Notes: generated from the letters alone by a model not told the origin. Shown: positions 18,985-27,861, counted from the stretch's first letter. The stretch is 52,853 nucleotides of DNA from an uncultured Lentisphaerota bacterium (GCA_903912445.1 CAIWHP010000127.1:1-52853); one strand, 5' to 3'. Made by a program: numbers and translations.

Positions 18985-19686
18985 CTATTCTTCGGCCGTG
19001 GCTACGTCCGGCTGCTGGATCAGCAGCGCGCGGGCGCTGATGTGCGGGCCGGGGAACAGCTCGCGCAGCATCCGCATCTTCTCCTCGGCGTGGAACATCT
19101 CGGCCAACGCCGCGTACGCCTTGCGGCTGTAGTGCAGCATCGCTTCCATCTTACGGGTGGTGGTGTCCTGCACCACGAAGCAGAGGTTCTCGGGCGTCGA
19201 ATCCTGCGCATTGAACAGCAGGGCCTTTTGCGCCGGGTTCAGCTTGCCGACGTTGTTGAGATACATCAGGTGCTTCACGTATTCGACCAGCCGCTCGTCC
19301 AGCCCGGCCTCCAGCAGGAAGATCCGCTCGATCAGCTCGGTGCGGCTGAACACCAGATGGACCGGCGGCAGCGGCACGCCGTCCGGCTGCTGCGCGGCCA
19401 GTTGCAGGAGCATCTCGGCGAACTGCCGCTCGCCGGCCTCCTCCGCGCCCGCGGGCACCGGCAGCCAGTAGAGCATGAAGCCGCGCTGGGCGTCGTGGTA
19501 GAGCAGCGCCTTGTGGATCTGGAAGATGAACTCGCACGCGGAGCACGTCACGGCGTTGAGCTGGTTGCGCATCAGCGCCTCGCGCAACGCGGGTTCCTCG
19601 GTGATGTTCACCGCGTCGAAGAGCTCGACCTCCTGCTCTTGGCGGCATTTCGGACAGCGGATTGGATAGATTTGTTTCTGCGACAT
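18985..19686 (-). CDS. CpXC domain protein
   Basis: A 233-residue cytoplasmic protein. The N-terminus holds a zinc-ribbon-like pair, CPKC near residue 11 and CSAC near residue 48, the arrangement of CpXC domain proteins, where CpXC is followed by a second CxxC. The remaining 180 residues are alpha-helical with no other known motif. The molecular role of CpXC proteins is unknown; zinc binding is expected from the cysteines. It is the last gene of the minus-strand group, 16 bases after the NamZ-like gene, and ends at the shared terminator. Confidence 0.82.
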   Translation of the reverse strand: MSQKQIYPIRCPKCRQEQEVELFDAVNITEEPALREALMRNQLNAVTCSACEFIFQIHKALLYHDAQRGFMLYWLPVPAGAEEAGERQFAEMLLQLAAQQPDGVPLPPVHLVFSRTELIERIFLLEAGLDERLVEYVKHLMYLNNVGKLNPAQKALLFNAQDSTPENLCFVVQDTTTRKMEAMLHYSRKAYAALAEMFHAEEKMRMLRELFPGPHISARALLIQQPDVATAEE

Positions 19687-19702
19687 AACTCATTTCCCGG
19701 CG

Positions 19703-20851
19703 TCACCGCGGCCCTTCGCGGCGGAACTCGCTGACGTCTTTCTCCCACATTGCGCCGATCTCCGCAAGCTTCGCGCCCGCCAGCAGCGCCAGCCGCACGC
19801 GGTCGGTGCCCAGCAGTTGAACGAACCACTCCGGCCGCGCGCCATGCTTTTGCCACAGGTTTTCCGCGCCCCAGACCTGTTGCACCGCCTGCGCCAGCGC
19901 CACGCCCACCAGCGCCGGACGATAGCTCTCCAGCGCCGTCACACGTATCCGCAACCCGGTATCCAGCGGTTCAACGCATACGCCGCAGTGGTCTGTGGTC
20001 AGTGAGCGGTGTTCGTTTGTCTGGCTACCACTGACCACTGACAACTGACGACTGACCACTTCGCAGATCTCCTTCCAATCCTTGGACGTCAGCTCGGTGT
20101 GATTTTCCAACCCTTGGAAAGCGTGCTCCGTCTTCCGCCCGACGTCCAGCGCCGGGAACGCCTCGAAGAGCACGGTCGCGGGATAGGCCAGCGCATGGGC
20201 GGGCGAGCGGATGGCCGGCGAGGGCGGGAGCCAGCGTTCCGGCGGCGGCGTGCCGCGGCAGGGCGCGACGCGCAGCTCGAGATCGAGATTGAGCTTTGCG
20301 CGTAACCAGAGCGCCGTCTGGCCCGGCGTCAGGCCGTAGCAGAAAGGGGTGGGGATGGCGGCGACGAAGCTCATGAGCTGGGTATCCGGCAGCGGGCCAT
20401 CGACCACGCCGGCGAGCGGCACCGGGCGGTCGAGCACGATGACGGCCTTGTGACTTTCCACCGCGGCTTCGAGGACGTTGCGCAGCGTGGCGCTGTAGGT
20501 GTAACAGCGCACCCCGAGATCCTGGAGGTCGAACAGCAGCACATCCACATCGGCGAGCATCGCCGGCGTCGGCTTGCGCGTCGCGCCGTAGAGCGAGTGA
20601 ATCGGGATATTCCACGCGCCGTGGCGCGCGTCGCCGACCTCCTCGCCCGCGACAGCGAGCCCCGCGAAGCCGTGTTCCGGCCCAAACAGTGCGGTGAGGT
20701 TGACGCCCGCCGCGCGCAGCCGCTCTGCGCTGGGCACGCCCGCGGCATCCACGCTCGCCGCGTGCGCCACCAGCCCGACCCGCCGGCCGCGCAGCCAGTC
20801 ACCGTGCTCCGCCAGCAGCACATCGACGCCGTATTGAAAGGGCAGGCTCAT
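19703..20851 (-). CDS. DUF1343 / NamZ-like exo-beta-N-acetylmuramidase
   Basis: The family includes NamZ, which removes terminal N-acetylmuramic acid from peptidoglycan fragments. Diagnostic segments are present: ALFGPEHGFAG, EVGDARHGAWNIPIHSLYG, DVLLFDLQDLGVRCYTY and VIVLDRPVPLAG. Length is 382 residues, close to the family, but no signal peptide is visible, so a cytoplasmic role is likelier than for secreted NamZ. Between the VGRKTEHAF segment and the C-terminal domain the protein carries an unusual stretch (about residues 245-290: FQGLENHTEL, then RQLSVVSG and RSLTTDH). Its DNA consists of two dispersed repeat types. It is five bases from panC and 16 from the CpXC gene, so it is co-transcribed. 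Confidence 0.88.
   Translation of the reverse strand: MSLPFQYGVDVLLAEHGDWLRGRRVGLVAHAASVDAAGVPSAERLRAAGVNLTALFGPEHGFAGLAVAGEEVGDARHGAWNIPIHSLYGATRKPTPAMLADVDVLLFDLQDLGVRCYTYSATLRNVLEAAVESHKAVIVLDRPVPLAGVVDGPLPDTQLMSFVAAIPTPFCYGLTPGQTALWLRAKLNLDLELRVAPCRGTPPPERWLPPSPAIRSPAHALAYPATVLFEAFPALDVGRKTEHAFQGLENHTELTSKDWKEICEVVSRQLSVVSGSQTNEHRSLTTDHCGVCVEPLDTGLRIRVTALESYRPALVGVALAQAVQQVWGAENLWQKHGARPEWFVQLLGTDRVRLALLAGAKLAEIGAMWEKDVSEFRREGPR
20025..20119. repeat. Dispersed repeats inserted in the NamZ-like reading frame
   Basis: Bases about 20025-20060 are the short tandem repeat ACTGACCACTGACAACTGAC, which encodes QLSVVSG-like peptides in many genomes. Bases 20073-20087 (TTCCAATCCTTGGAC) and 20105-20119 (TTCCAACCCTTGGAA) are two degenerate copies of the TTCCAA-N3-TTGGAA element. 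All keep the frame open. A similar ACTGAC-type stretch lies at about 29440-29463. Confidence 0.65.
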
Positions 20852-20856
20852 GCTCG

Positions 20857-21696
20857 TTACAACACCGCGTTGTCGATCAGCCGCGTCTTGCCGAGGAAGA
20901 CGGCGAGGGCGATAAGCGTGGGCCGGGTCAGTGTTGGGACCGGTTCCAGCGTGTCGTCATCCACGATCTCGATGTAATCGATCCGGGCCGCGGGCGCTTG
21001 CGTGATGATCTGCTCCATCGCCGCCCGGAGCGCTGCGGCAGCGCGTTCGCCGGACTTGAAGAGCCGCGCGGCCTCGTCGAGCGCGCGCTTGAGCACCAGC
21101 GCCTGCCGGCGTTCGGCGGCGGAGAGATAGACGTTGCGCGAGCTCAGCGCGAGGCCGTCGGGCTCGCGGATCGTCGGACCGGCGACGATCTCGATGGGGA
21201 AGTTGAGGTCGCGCGTCATGCGGCGGATGACGCGGAGCTGCTGCGCGTCCTTGGCGCCGAAGACCGCGACATGCGGGAGGCAGAGGTTGAACAGCTTGGC
21301 GACCACCGTGCAGACGCCGCGAAAATGGCCGGGGCGCGAGGCGCCACACAGGCCGCGCGTGAGTTTCTCTTCGCTGACGTAGCTGCTCGCATCCGGCGCA
21401 TACATCGCACCCGCCTCGGGCGCAAAGAGGATGTCCACGCCGGCCGTGCGGCACAGTTCGGCGTCGCGTTCGAAGTCGCGCGGGTATTTGGCGAGGTCCT
21501 CTTTGGGCCCGAACTGCGTCGGGTTGACGAACAGCGTCAGGACGACCACGTCGCTGCGCTCGTGCGCCAGCTGGACCAGCGAGAGGTGCCCGGCGTGCAG
21601 GAAGCCCATCGTCGGCACGACGCCGAGCCGCTTGCCCGCCGCGCGCACCGCGAGCGCGATCTGCTGCATTTCGAGAGGGTCTTTGATGATTTGCAT
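20857..21696 (-). CDS. panC: Pantothenate synthetase
   Basis: Catalyses ATP-dependent condensation of pantoate and beta-alanine, the last step of pantothenate synthesis. The 279-residue protein has the nucleotidyltransferase motif MGFLHAGHLSLV, the NPTQFGPKEDL segment, FGAKDAQQL and the C-terminal motif LALSSRNVYLS. I start at the ATG at 21696 (MQIIKDP); an upstream in-frame ATG at 21765 adds residues that overlap the preceding gene and do not match the family. It sits between the zinc-ribbon gene (five bases away) and the NamZ-like gene. Together with panB at 22379 it gives the two-enzyme branch to pantothenate, although the two genes are separated by one small gene and a repeat-rich gap. 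Confidence 0.96.
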   Translation of the reverse strand: MQIIKDPLEMQQIALAVRAAGKRLGVVPTMGFLHAGHLSLVQLAHERSDVVVLTLFVNPTQFGPKEDLAKYPRDFERDAELCRTAGVDILFAPEAGAMYAPDASSYVSEEKLTRGLCGASRPGHFRGVCTVVAKLFNLCLPHVAVFGAKDAQQLRVIRRMTRDLNFPIEIVAGPTIREPDGLALSSRNVYLSAAERRQALVLKRALDEAARLFKSGERAAAALRAAMEQIITQAPAARIDYIEIVDDDTLEPVPTLTRPTLIALAVFLGKTRLIDNAVL

Positions 21697-21701
21697 AGGC
21701 G

Positions 21702-21998
21702 TTACCAAGGGAAAAGAAACAGGGTCACGACGCTGATCAGCAGGATGATCCCCACCACCCACCACGCCGTCTTCTGGCCGGCGGGCTTGACCTTGCCGCC
21801 GAACTCGCGCTCCACGAACTGGGCGTAGCTGAAATTTTCGCCGGGCAAGTCCACGCCATCGAGGCCCGTGGCCTCGTCGTTCCAGCCGGAGTTGTGATCG
21901 GCGCCACAGCCGGGACAGGCCAGCGCTGAGCGCGGAACATCCTGGCCGCAGACGGGACAGTTTTCCGGCGGCTTCAATTTGCTGTCCGCAGTTTTCAT
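21702..21998 (-). CDS. Small zinc-ribbon membrane protein
   Basis: A 98-residue protein starting at 21998 (MKTADSK). It has a rubredoxin-like double CxxC zinc ribbon (CPVCGQDV and CPGCGADH, residues about 14-33), a linker, and one C-terminal transmembrane helix (TAWWVVGIILLISVVTLFLF). Similar tail-anchored zinc-ribbon proteins are common and uncharacterised in PVC bacteria. It precedes panC by five bases, so it is probably the first gene of the panC-namZ-CpXC transcript. A possible -10 (TATACT) lies about 90 bases upstream on the minus strand. Confidence 0.75.
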   Translation of the reverse strand: MKTADSKLKPPENCPVCGQDVPRSALACPGCGADHNSGWNDEATGLDGVDLPGENFSYAQFVEREFGGKVKPAGQKTAWWVVGIILLISVVTLFLFPW

Positions 21999-22378
21999 AG
22001 GGCGCGGCCCATGTTGCCTTAGAAAGCCGCGCGCCGCAAGCGAGGGTGCAAGCCTCCTGAGGCCATATGCATCAACCTGTCGCACTTCAATAGTATAGCC
22101 AGCTCCATATCGGTTTGCGGACGATGATTGATGTGTATCTCCTCAAGCGCCCTGCATTGCTAACCATCAGAATGTTGTTTTCCCGGCATAATGCTTGTGC
22201 AGGCTGGTAGGACACCGCACAAAGGCCTCTCGCGGAGCGAGAGGTCTACTATGGCAGCGGTTCCGGCAAAGTAGGCCTCACGCTCCGCGTGAGGCTTTGG
22301 CTGCGGCGTAGCCGCATTGCGCGCCTTTGGTGCGATAGACTTCGTTCCAATGTTCTTGGCGGCTCACAGGGAGGGAGC
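21999..22378. other. Intergenic region between panB and the zinc-ribbon gene
   Basis: The 380 bases hold no credible gene. They contain three adjacent hairpins (listed separately) and a possible minus-strand promoter for the zinc-ribbon gene. Confidence 0.6.
22226..22316. repeat. REP-like cluster of three GC-rich hairpins
   Basis: Three perfect stems with three-base loops follow each other: CCTCTCGC-GGA-GCGAGAGG (22226-22244), GCCTCACGC-TCC-GCGTGAGGC (22275-22295) and TGCGGC-GTA-GCCGCA (22302-22316). Stem sequences differ but stem-loop geometry is the same, as in repetitive extragenic palindromes. Confidence 0.7.
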
Positions 22379-23179
<801 letters not shown>

Positions 23180-23196
23180 GGCCGTAATATACCAGA
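23180..23196 (-). promoter_or_regulatory. panB -10 box, leaderless arrangement
   Basis: On the minus strand TTCTGG precedes TATATT (23191-23186), which ends exactly six bases before the panB ATG, so transcription should begin at or near the A of the start codon. No Shine-Dalgarno sequence fits in this space. The same sequence precedes the 23815 gene. Confidence 0.5.
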
Positions 23197-23374
23197 AATC
23201 GCCCGCGCAGCCTACCCGCTGTTGCTCAGCCGCAGTATGGATGCGCAGCCAGGAAGCCGGAGGCCCGCTGACAGTGGACCACGGGCAGCCGGACAAAGCG
23301 GAAGAAGATCAAACCCCAATGGCCACAGAGGAAAATTCGTGAGCTTCGCGCCATTCGCGGTCGGAGAAGAATTT

Positions 23375-23430
23375 CACCACGGATCACACGGATTAAAAGG
23401 CGGACCCCTCCCTCCGTGTGATCCGTGGTG
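23375..23430. repeat. Long inverted repeat of a CACCACGGATCACACGGA element
   Basis: An 18-base arm (23375-23392) is repeated as its exact reverse complement at 23413-23430 with a 20-base loop. A related piece, ATCCGTGAAAATCTGTGG, follows near 23480-23500. The 369-base gap 23180-23548 holds this repeat and no credible gene. Confidence 0.75.
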
Positions 23431-23548
23431 CCTCTTCCGGTCCTGCTTCCCTCATGCCCCGTTGCGGCAGCTGTGACATCCGTGAAAATCTGTGGCTGCT
23501 TTTTCTGCGTTCGGGGCGGCGCGGCGGCATGCACGCCGCAGCCATTGC

Positions 23549-23815
23549 TTATTTTGTGCCCCGCGCCGCGAGGTTCATGGCCGCGGTTACACCGGACCCG
23601 CCCTTGGTCTCCAGTCCGTGAAGGACCGCGCGGCCCTGCTCGACCTTGACCTTGTCCTTCCAACTCAGGAAGGAGTACTGGAACGGCTGGTCGAAGCCGC
23701 AGATCTGCCCCTCCTTGGCCACCGCCTGCCCGCAGGCGGCGAAGGCAAGGAACCCGGCGAGACAGAGGAAGATGCGGAGCGGTCGCGCGGCGTTCCATGG
23801 AGCGGTCAGTTTCAT
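23549..23815 (-). pseudogene. Probable 3'-truncated lipoprotein or exported protein fragment
   Basis: An 88-residue frame starting at 23815 with a hydrophobic export signal (IFLCLAGFLAFAAC, then GQAVAKEGQ), followed by FDQPFQYSFLSWKDKVKVEQ and GLETKGGSGVT. This looks like the start of a longer exported beta-sandwich protein; the stop comes soon after, and the DNA beyond it is dispersed-repeat sequence. I therefore read it as a gene whose 3' part was lost, perhaps through repeat-mediated deletion. Its promoter and first 12 codons closely match those of panB. It could still be expressed as a small lipoprotein. Confidence 0.5.
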
Positions 23816-23832
23816 GGTCGCGATATACCAGA
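23816..23832 (-). promoter_or_regulatory. -10 box matching the panB promoter
   Basis: TTCTGG and TATATC (23827-23822) lie six bases before the ATG at 23815, the same geometry and nearly the same sequence as at panB. Confidence 0.45.
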
Positions 23833-24040
23833 ATTCATTCGCCGCGTCCTGCCGTTCCGGCTCCAAGGTTTGATGCAGTGCCCTTACCCGACGTTTCTTC
23901 TGTGGCGGTCCCGCCACTCCCAGGCAACATCTGCTCGGATGCAGCACTCTCAGTAATATTTCGGAAACCATTGGCCGCTGGCGCGCGACTTAAAGAGCAA
24001 TGGAGCAGTTCGGCCGAGGGGCCGGCGAAAGGAACGGGCC

Positions 24041-24325
24041 ATGAAAAAGAGTCGCATCGCAGTGTGGGTGGTGGTGGTTCCGATGCTGGTCCTGGGTTTG
24101 ACGGCAGGTTGCGAGGAACAGCACTACGACGACGAGGCCGATTTTACGAATCAATCAGCGATCCCGGTGGATAGTTACAGCAACGACACACTTGTGAATA
24201 TGTATGACACCCACGACGTGGATATGGATGACAACCCCGACATGAATACGGATGATAGCCCCGATATGAATAATGACGCTCGCCGTGGGGGAGGCCATCG
24301 CCCTCACCGAAGTTTGCGGCACTGA
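24041..24325 (+). CDS. Small acidic lipoprotein
   Basis: A 94-residue protein with a lipoprotein signal (MKKSRIAVWVVVVPMLVLGL then TAGC), so it should be anchored at C26 or close to it. The mature part is Asp/Asn-rich with the imperfect repeat DMDDNPDMN, DMNTDDSPDMN, and ends in a basic stretch RRGGGHRPHRSLRH. GAAAGGA lies about eight bases upstream of the ATG. The repeats could bind divalent cations, but this is only a composition-based guess. No family is recognised. Confidence 0.55.
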   Translation: MKKSRIAVWVVVVPMLVLGLTAGCEEQHYDDEADFTNQSAIPVDSYSNDTLVNMYDTHDVDMDDNPDMNTDDSPDMNNDARRGGGHRPHRSLRH

Positions 24326-24451
24326 TTTCGTCAGCCTTGTTTATACCTACCGGTGGGGGAATGATCCTGCGGTATGTGCGTATCGGCAAAAGCCGTTCTC
24401 CTGCATCAAGGTTTGGCATACTGGTGCGGTTTTGGCACACTGCGCGGCGTG

Positions 24452-25423
24452 ATGCGTAAATCATGGATGTTCTGGCTGCTGGTGGCACTGGTGCCGCTGG
24501 TACTTGGCGGCGCGCTGCTCCTCGGCGGCGCGGGCGCGCTTTGGCCGGACCCGCGCACCGAGCTCGGCCGCGCCATCCTGCAGCTGCGGTTGTACCGCGT
24601 CCTGTGCGGCTTCGTCGTCGGCGCGGGTCTCGCGGTGTCCGGCGCGGTGCTGCAGGCGCTGCTGCGCAACCCGCTGGCCGAGCCCTACGTCCTCGGCGTC
24701 TCCAGCGGGGCGGGACTGGGCGCGGCGCTGGTCATCACCTTCGGCTTCGCGGCCCGCTCCGCCTTGGCGCTGCCCGCCGGCGCGTTCCTGTTCGCGCTCA
24801 CTACGCTCGCGCTGGTCTATGCGCTCGCCCGCCAGCACGGGCGCACCTCGATCTACGGCCTGCTCCTGAGCGGCGTCATCCTGAGCTCCATCGCGTCGAG
24901 CCTGCTGCTGCTGCTGCTCGCGTTGGCAAGCACCGAGGGCCTGCACGGCATCACCTGGTGGCTGCTCGGCAACCTGCAGGGTGACTCGACTGCTGCCCTC
25001 GCACTCGGCAGCACGCTCATCGCCGTGGCGTTCCTCGTGGTCTGGTGGCTCGCGCGCGACCTGGATGCACTCACGCTCGGCCCGGAGATGGCGCACCACC
25101 TCGGCATCTCGCCCGCGCTGGTCACCGTGCTCGGCCTCGGCTGTGCGACGCTGATGACCGCCGCCGCCGTCGCGTTGAGCGGCCTGATCGGTTTCGTCGG
25201 GCTGATCGTGCCGCACGCGCTACGGGCGCTGGTCGGCCCCGGCCACCGCCGGCTGCTGCCCGCCTCGGCGCTTGCCGGCGGCTGCTTTCTCGTCGTGTGC
25301 GATGCCGTTGCGCGCACCGCCTTCGCGCCCGTCGAGGTGCCCGTCGGCGTGATCACGGCACTGCTGGGCGGACCGTTTTTCCTATGGCTGCTGCGCCGGC
25401 GCGCCGCAGGTTGGATGGAGTGA
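24452..25423 (+). CDS. btuC: FecCD/BtuC-family ABC transporter permease
   Basis: The membrane subunit of a vitamin B12 or iron-chelate importer. The 323-residue protein is almost entirely hydrophobic helices and carries the family segments LYRVLCGFVVGAGLAVSG, LQALLRNPLAEPYVLGVSSG, GLIGFVGLIVPHALR and FAPVEVPVGVITALLGGPFF. I start at ATG 24452 (MRKSWMFW), giving a normal N-terminal helix. It is followed after two bases by its ATPase. No substrate-binding protein gene is in the window. The btuC symbol rests on the ATPase's C-terminal extension, seen in corrinoid importers; a siderophore or haem substrate cannot be excluded. No cobalamin riboswitch was recognised in the 126 bases upstream. Confidence 0.88.
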   Translation: MRKSWMFWLLVALVPLVLGGALLLGGAGALWPDPRTELGRAILQLRLYRVLCGFVVGAGLAVSGAVLQALLRNPLAEPYVLGVSSGAGLGAALVITFGFAARSALALPAGAFLFALTTLALVYALARQHGRTSIYGLLLSGVILSSIASSLLLLLLALASTEGLHGITWWLLGNLQGDSTAALALGSTLIAVAFLVVWWLARDLDALTLGPEMAHHLGISPALVTVLGLGCATLMTAAAVALSGLIGFVGLIVPHALRALVGPGHRRLLPASALAGGCFLVVCDAVARTAFAPVEVPVGVITALLGGPFFLWLLRRRAAGWME

Positions 25424-25425
25424 GG

Positions 25426-26676
25426 ATGAACGCCATCGAACTCCAACATATTTCCGCCGCCTACCGCGAAAGCGACGTGCTCCGCGACGTCACGCTCGCC
25501 GTGGCCGAGGGCGAGTGGCTCGCGCTGCTCGGCCCGAACGGCGCGGGCAAGTCCACGGTGCTGCGCGTGATCACCGGCCTGCTGCCGGCGCGGGCGGGCG
25601 TGGCGCTGCTCGGCGGACGCGACGTGCGCGCGATCCGCGGCGCGGAACGCGCGCGGCTGGTCGCCGTGGTGCCGCAGGAGCTGTCCACGCCGCTGCCGTT
25701 CACGGTCGGCGAACTCGTCACGCTTGGCCGGAGCAGCGCGCACGGCCGGCTCGCGCGGCCCGGCGCCGCCGACCGCCGCGCCATCGAGCGCGCGCTGGCC
25801 TACACCGACCTGCTCGAGCTCCGCGAACGCCCGTTTGCCGAGCTCTCCGGCGGCGAGAAGCAGCGCGCCGCCATCGCGCTCGCGCTCGCGCAGGAGACGC
25901 GCATCCTGCTGCTCGACGAGCCCACCGCGCACCTCGACCTGAACCACCAGTGGGAAATCCTGCAGCTGCTCGACCGCCTCAACCGCGAGTGCAGCCTGAC
26001 CATCGTGATGACCAGCCACGACCTGAATCTTGCCGCGGAGTTCTGTTCGCGGCTCGCGCTTTTCGATCACGGCGCGCTCGTCGCGCTCGGCACGCCCGCC
26101 GAGGTGCTGCGCGAGGAACGGCTCCGCGAGGTTTATCACTGCGACGTGCGCGTGCGCCACGAGAGCGGCCGCGCGCCGGAGGTCCGGCCCGAGCGCCGGC
26201 CGCAGCCCGCAGCTGGCGGGCGTGCGAAGAAGGTGCACGTGCTGTCCGGCGGCGGCAGCGGCGCCGAGCTGCTGCGGCTGCTCGTGCTGACCGGCCACCA
26301 CACGAGCTGCGGCCCGCTCAACATGGGCGACAGCGACGCGCAGGCCGCCGCCGCGCTCGAGGTGCGCGCCGCTCTGGAAAAACCGTTTTCGCCGCTCGGC
26401 GCCGGGGCGCTCGATGCCGCGCGCCAGCTGGCCGCCGCCGCGGAGGCGCTGGTGCTGGCCGAGGTGCCGTTCGGCTCCGGCAACGTGGCGCTGCTCGCGC
26501 TGGCCGAGGAGGCGCTCGCGCGCGGCGCGCGGGTGCTGGTCAATACGCGCAACCTCGAACAGCGCGACTTCACGCCCCAGCGCGTCGCCCTGCCGCGGCT
26601 GAAGGCCCTGCTCGAGCGCGGCGCCCGCGCCTGGCAACACGCCGACGAAGTGCTCCAAGCGTTGGAAAAATCGTAA
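25426..26676 (+). CDS. btuD: ABC transporter ATPase with C-terminal extension, BtuD-like
   Basis: ATPase partner of the preceding permease. Walker A is GPNGAGKST (residues 36-44), the signature is LSGGEKQR, Walker B is ILLLDEPTAHLD and the switch histidine is TSHDLN. These occupy the first 250 residues. Residues about 265-416 form an extra domain beginning HVLSGGGSGAELLRLL and containing LNMGDSDAQAAAAL. This type of extension occurs in some archaeal and anaerobic bacterial cobalamin-importer ATPases. The start GGATG at 25424 is two bases after the permease stop. The last codons (LQALEKS) and the stop lie inside dispersed repeats. The corrinoid-importer reading is attractive because HgcA, a corrinoid protein, is encoded 14 kb away. 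Confidence 0.88.
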   Translation: MNAIELQHISAAYRESDVLRDVTLAVAEGEWLALLGPNGAGKSTVLRVITGLLPARAGVALLGGRDVRAIRGAERARLVAVVPQELSTPLPFTVGELVTLGRSSAHGRLARPGAADRRAIERALAYTDLLELRERPFAELSGGEKQRAAIALALAQETRILLLDEPTAHLDLNHQWEILQLLDRLNRECSLTIVMTSHDLNLAAEFCSRLALFDHGALVALGTPAEVLREERLREVYHCDVRVRHESGRAPEVRPERRPQPAAGGRAKKVHVLSGGGSGAELLRLLVLTGHHTSCGPLNMGDSDAQAAAALEVRAALEKPFSPLGAGALDAARQLAAAAEALVLAEVPFGSGNVALLALAEEALARGARVLVNTRNLEQRDFTPQRVALPRLKALLERGARAWQHADEVLQALEKS

Positions 26677-26749
26677 TCCTAATCGTACTCCTAATCTTGC
26701 CCGGGAAGAGATGAGCTGATTAAGATTACGAGCACGATTAGGATTACGA
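26653..26749. repeat. Palindrome copy plus long TCGTAATCCTAATC inverted repeat
   Basis: CTCCAAGCGTTGGAA (26653-26667) is a one-mismatch copy of the 15-base palindrome inside the end of the ATPase gene. It is followed by a 28-base arm (26671-26698) pairing with 26722-26749 with two mismatches and a 23-base loop. The ATPase stop codon TAA (26674-26676) lies in the left arm. The structure may act as a transcript end or stabiliser. Confidence 0.75.
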
Positions 26750-26766
26750 AAAAGAGCGGAGAATTT

Positions 26767-27672
26767 ATGAAAGTCATTGTCACCGGGGCGTTCAGTTATT
26801 CGGGCCGCTATATCGCCCAGCGGCTGCTGGCGGCGGGGCACACCGTCGCGACGCTGACGCACCGGCGCGGCGGGCCGGACGATCTGTTCGGCGGCCGGGT
26901 GGCCACGCTGCCGCTGCAGTTCGGGCAGCCCGACGAGCTCGCGCGTTCGCTTGAGGGTGCGGACGCGCTGGTCAACACCTACTGGACGCGGTTCGGCCAG
27001 CCGCCGCTGACGTTTGAGCTGGCGGAGCAGCATTCACGCGTGCTGTTCGCCGCCGCCAAGCAGGCCGGCGTCCGGCGCATCGTGCACGTCAGCGTTGCCA
27101 ACGCGGCGGTGGACACGCCGTTTCCTTATTACCGCGCCAAGGCGCGCGTCGAGGCGCTGCTCGCCGGGTCGGGCGTGCCCTTTGCCGTGCTGCGGCCGAC
27201 GATCATCTTCGGCGGCCAGGACGACATCCTGATCAACAACATCGCCTGGGCGCTCCGGCGGCTGCCGGTGTTCGGGGTCTTCGGCGGGCCGCTCTGCAAA
27301 ATCCAGCCGGTCTGCGTGGAAGATCTCGCGGCGCTCGCGGTGGAGCAGTGCGGGGGCACGGAGAACGCGGTCATCAATGCGGTTGGGCCGGAGACCTTTA
27401 CCTTCCGCGAGCTGGTGGCCGCGGTGGCGCGGGCGCTAGGCCTGCGCCGGCTGCTGCTGCCCGCGCCCGTGTTCGCCGGCATGCTCGCCGGCTGGATCAT
27501 CGGCAAGCTCCAGCACGACATTTTCCTGCTGCCGGACGAGATCCGCGTGATGCGCGCCGGCCTGCTCCGGGTGTCCACGACGCCGACCGGGCCGACGCGC
27601 CTGACCGACTGGATGCGCGTGCACGCGGCGGAACTCGGCCGTGCCTACTCGCCCAGCCGCGCAACGCGCTGA
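26767..27672 (+). CDS. NAD(P)-binding epimerase/NmrA-like protein
   Basis: A 301-residue atypical short-chain dehydrogenase. The N-terminal nucleotide-binding loop is VTGAFSYSGRYIAQRLL (a GxxxxxG variant), followed by ADALVNTYWTRFG, HVSVANAAVDTPFPYYRAKA with a Tyr-x-x-x-Lys pair, and VLRPTIIFGG. These match the NDUFA9-like/NmrA-like group of NAD-dependent epimerases, in which members act as sugar epimerases, quinone-related proteins or redox sensors. The substrate cannot be read. It is flanked by the long inverted repeat upstream and another hairpin downstream, so it is probably a single-gene unit. Confidence 0.82.
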   Translation: MKVIVTGAFSYSGRYIAQRLLAAGHTVATLTHRRGGPDDLFGGRVATLPLQFGQPDELARSLEGADALVNTYWTRFGQPPLTFELAEQHSRVLFAAAKQAGVRRIVHVSVANAAVDTPFPYYRAKARVEALLAGSGVPFAVLRPTIIFGGQDDILINNIAWALRRLPVFGVFGGPLCKIQPVCVEDLAALAVEQCGGTENAVINAVGPETFTFRELVAAVARALGLRRLLLPAPVFAGMLAGWIIGKLQHDIFLLPDEIRVMRAGLLRVSTTPTGPTRLTDWMRVHAAELGRAYSPSRATR

Positions 27673-27722
27673 AGCCCGGCGGCCGGGCCGTTCATCGTAA
27701 GGGCTCAGTGCAGGGGAGGCTT

Positions 27723-27749
27723 GGCGGGGCTTCGCTTGCGAAGCCCGCC
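27723..27749. repeat. GC-rich hairpin downstream of the epimerase gene
   Basis: GGCGGGGCTTCGC pairs with GCGAAGCCCGCC across a two-base loop, with one bulged G. It resembles the REP-like hairpins at 22226-22316 in form. Confidence 0.55.
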
Positions 27750-27805
27750 GCAGGCCGGTGATGCCCCCACATAACTAAGCTGTTGAAATCCGTTGTTTAC
27801 TTTCC

Positions 27806-27833
27806 TTGCGCACGGGCCGCACATTCATATAAT
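27806..27833 (+). promoter_or_regulatory. rhaB promoter
   Basis: TTGCGC (27806-27811) and a consensus TATAAT (27828-27833) are spaced 16 bases. The start codon is 28 bases downstream with AAAGGAG in between. Confidence 0.6.
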
Positions 27834-27861
27834 GCCGCGCAACCAGCAAAAGGAGTCAGAC

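Noticed and set aside
20025-20060. A CRISPR-like array from short ACTGAC repeats
   Set aside because: The units are about 10 bases, uneven and without spacers, and they lie in a reading frame.
24326-24451. A cobalamin riboswitch before the permease gene
   Set aside because: I looked for a B12-box-like conserved core and saw none; the region is also short.
24853-27033. A 726-codon minus-strand frame over the ABC ATPase
   Set aside because: It lies opposite a clear Walker A/B ATPase and shows only Arg/Ala/Glu-rich composition.
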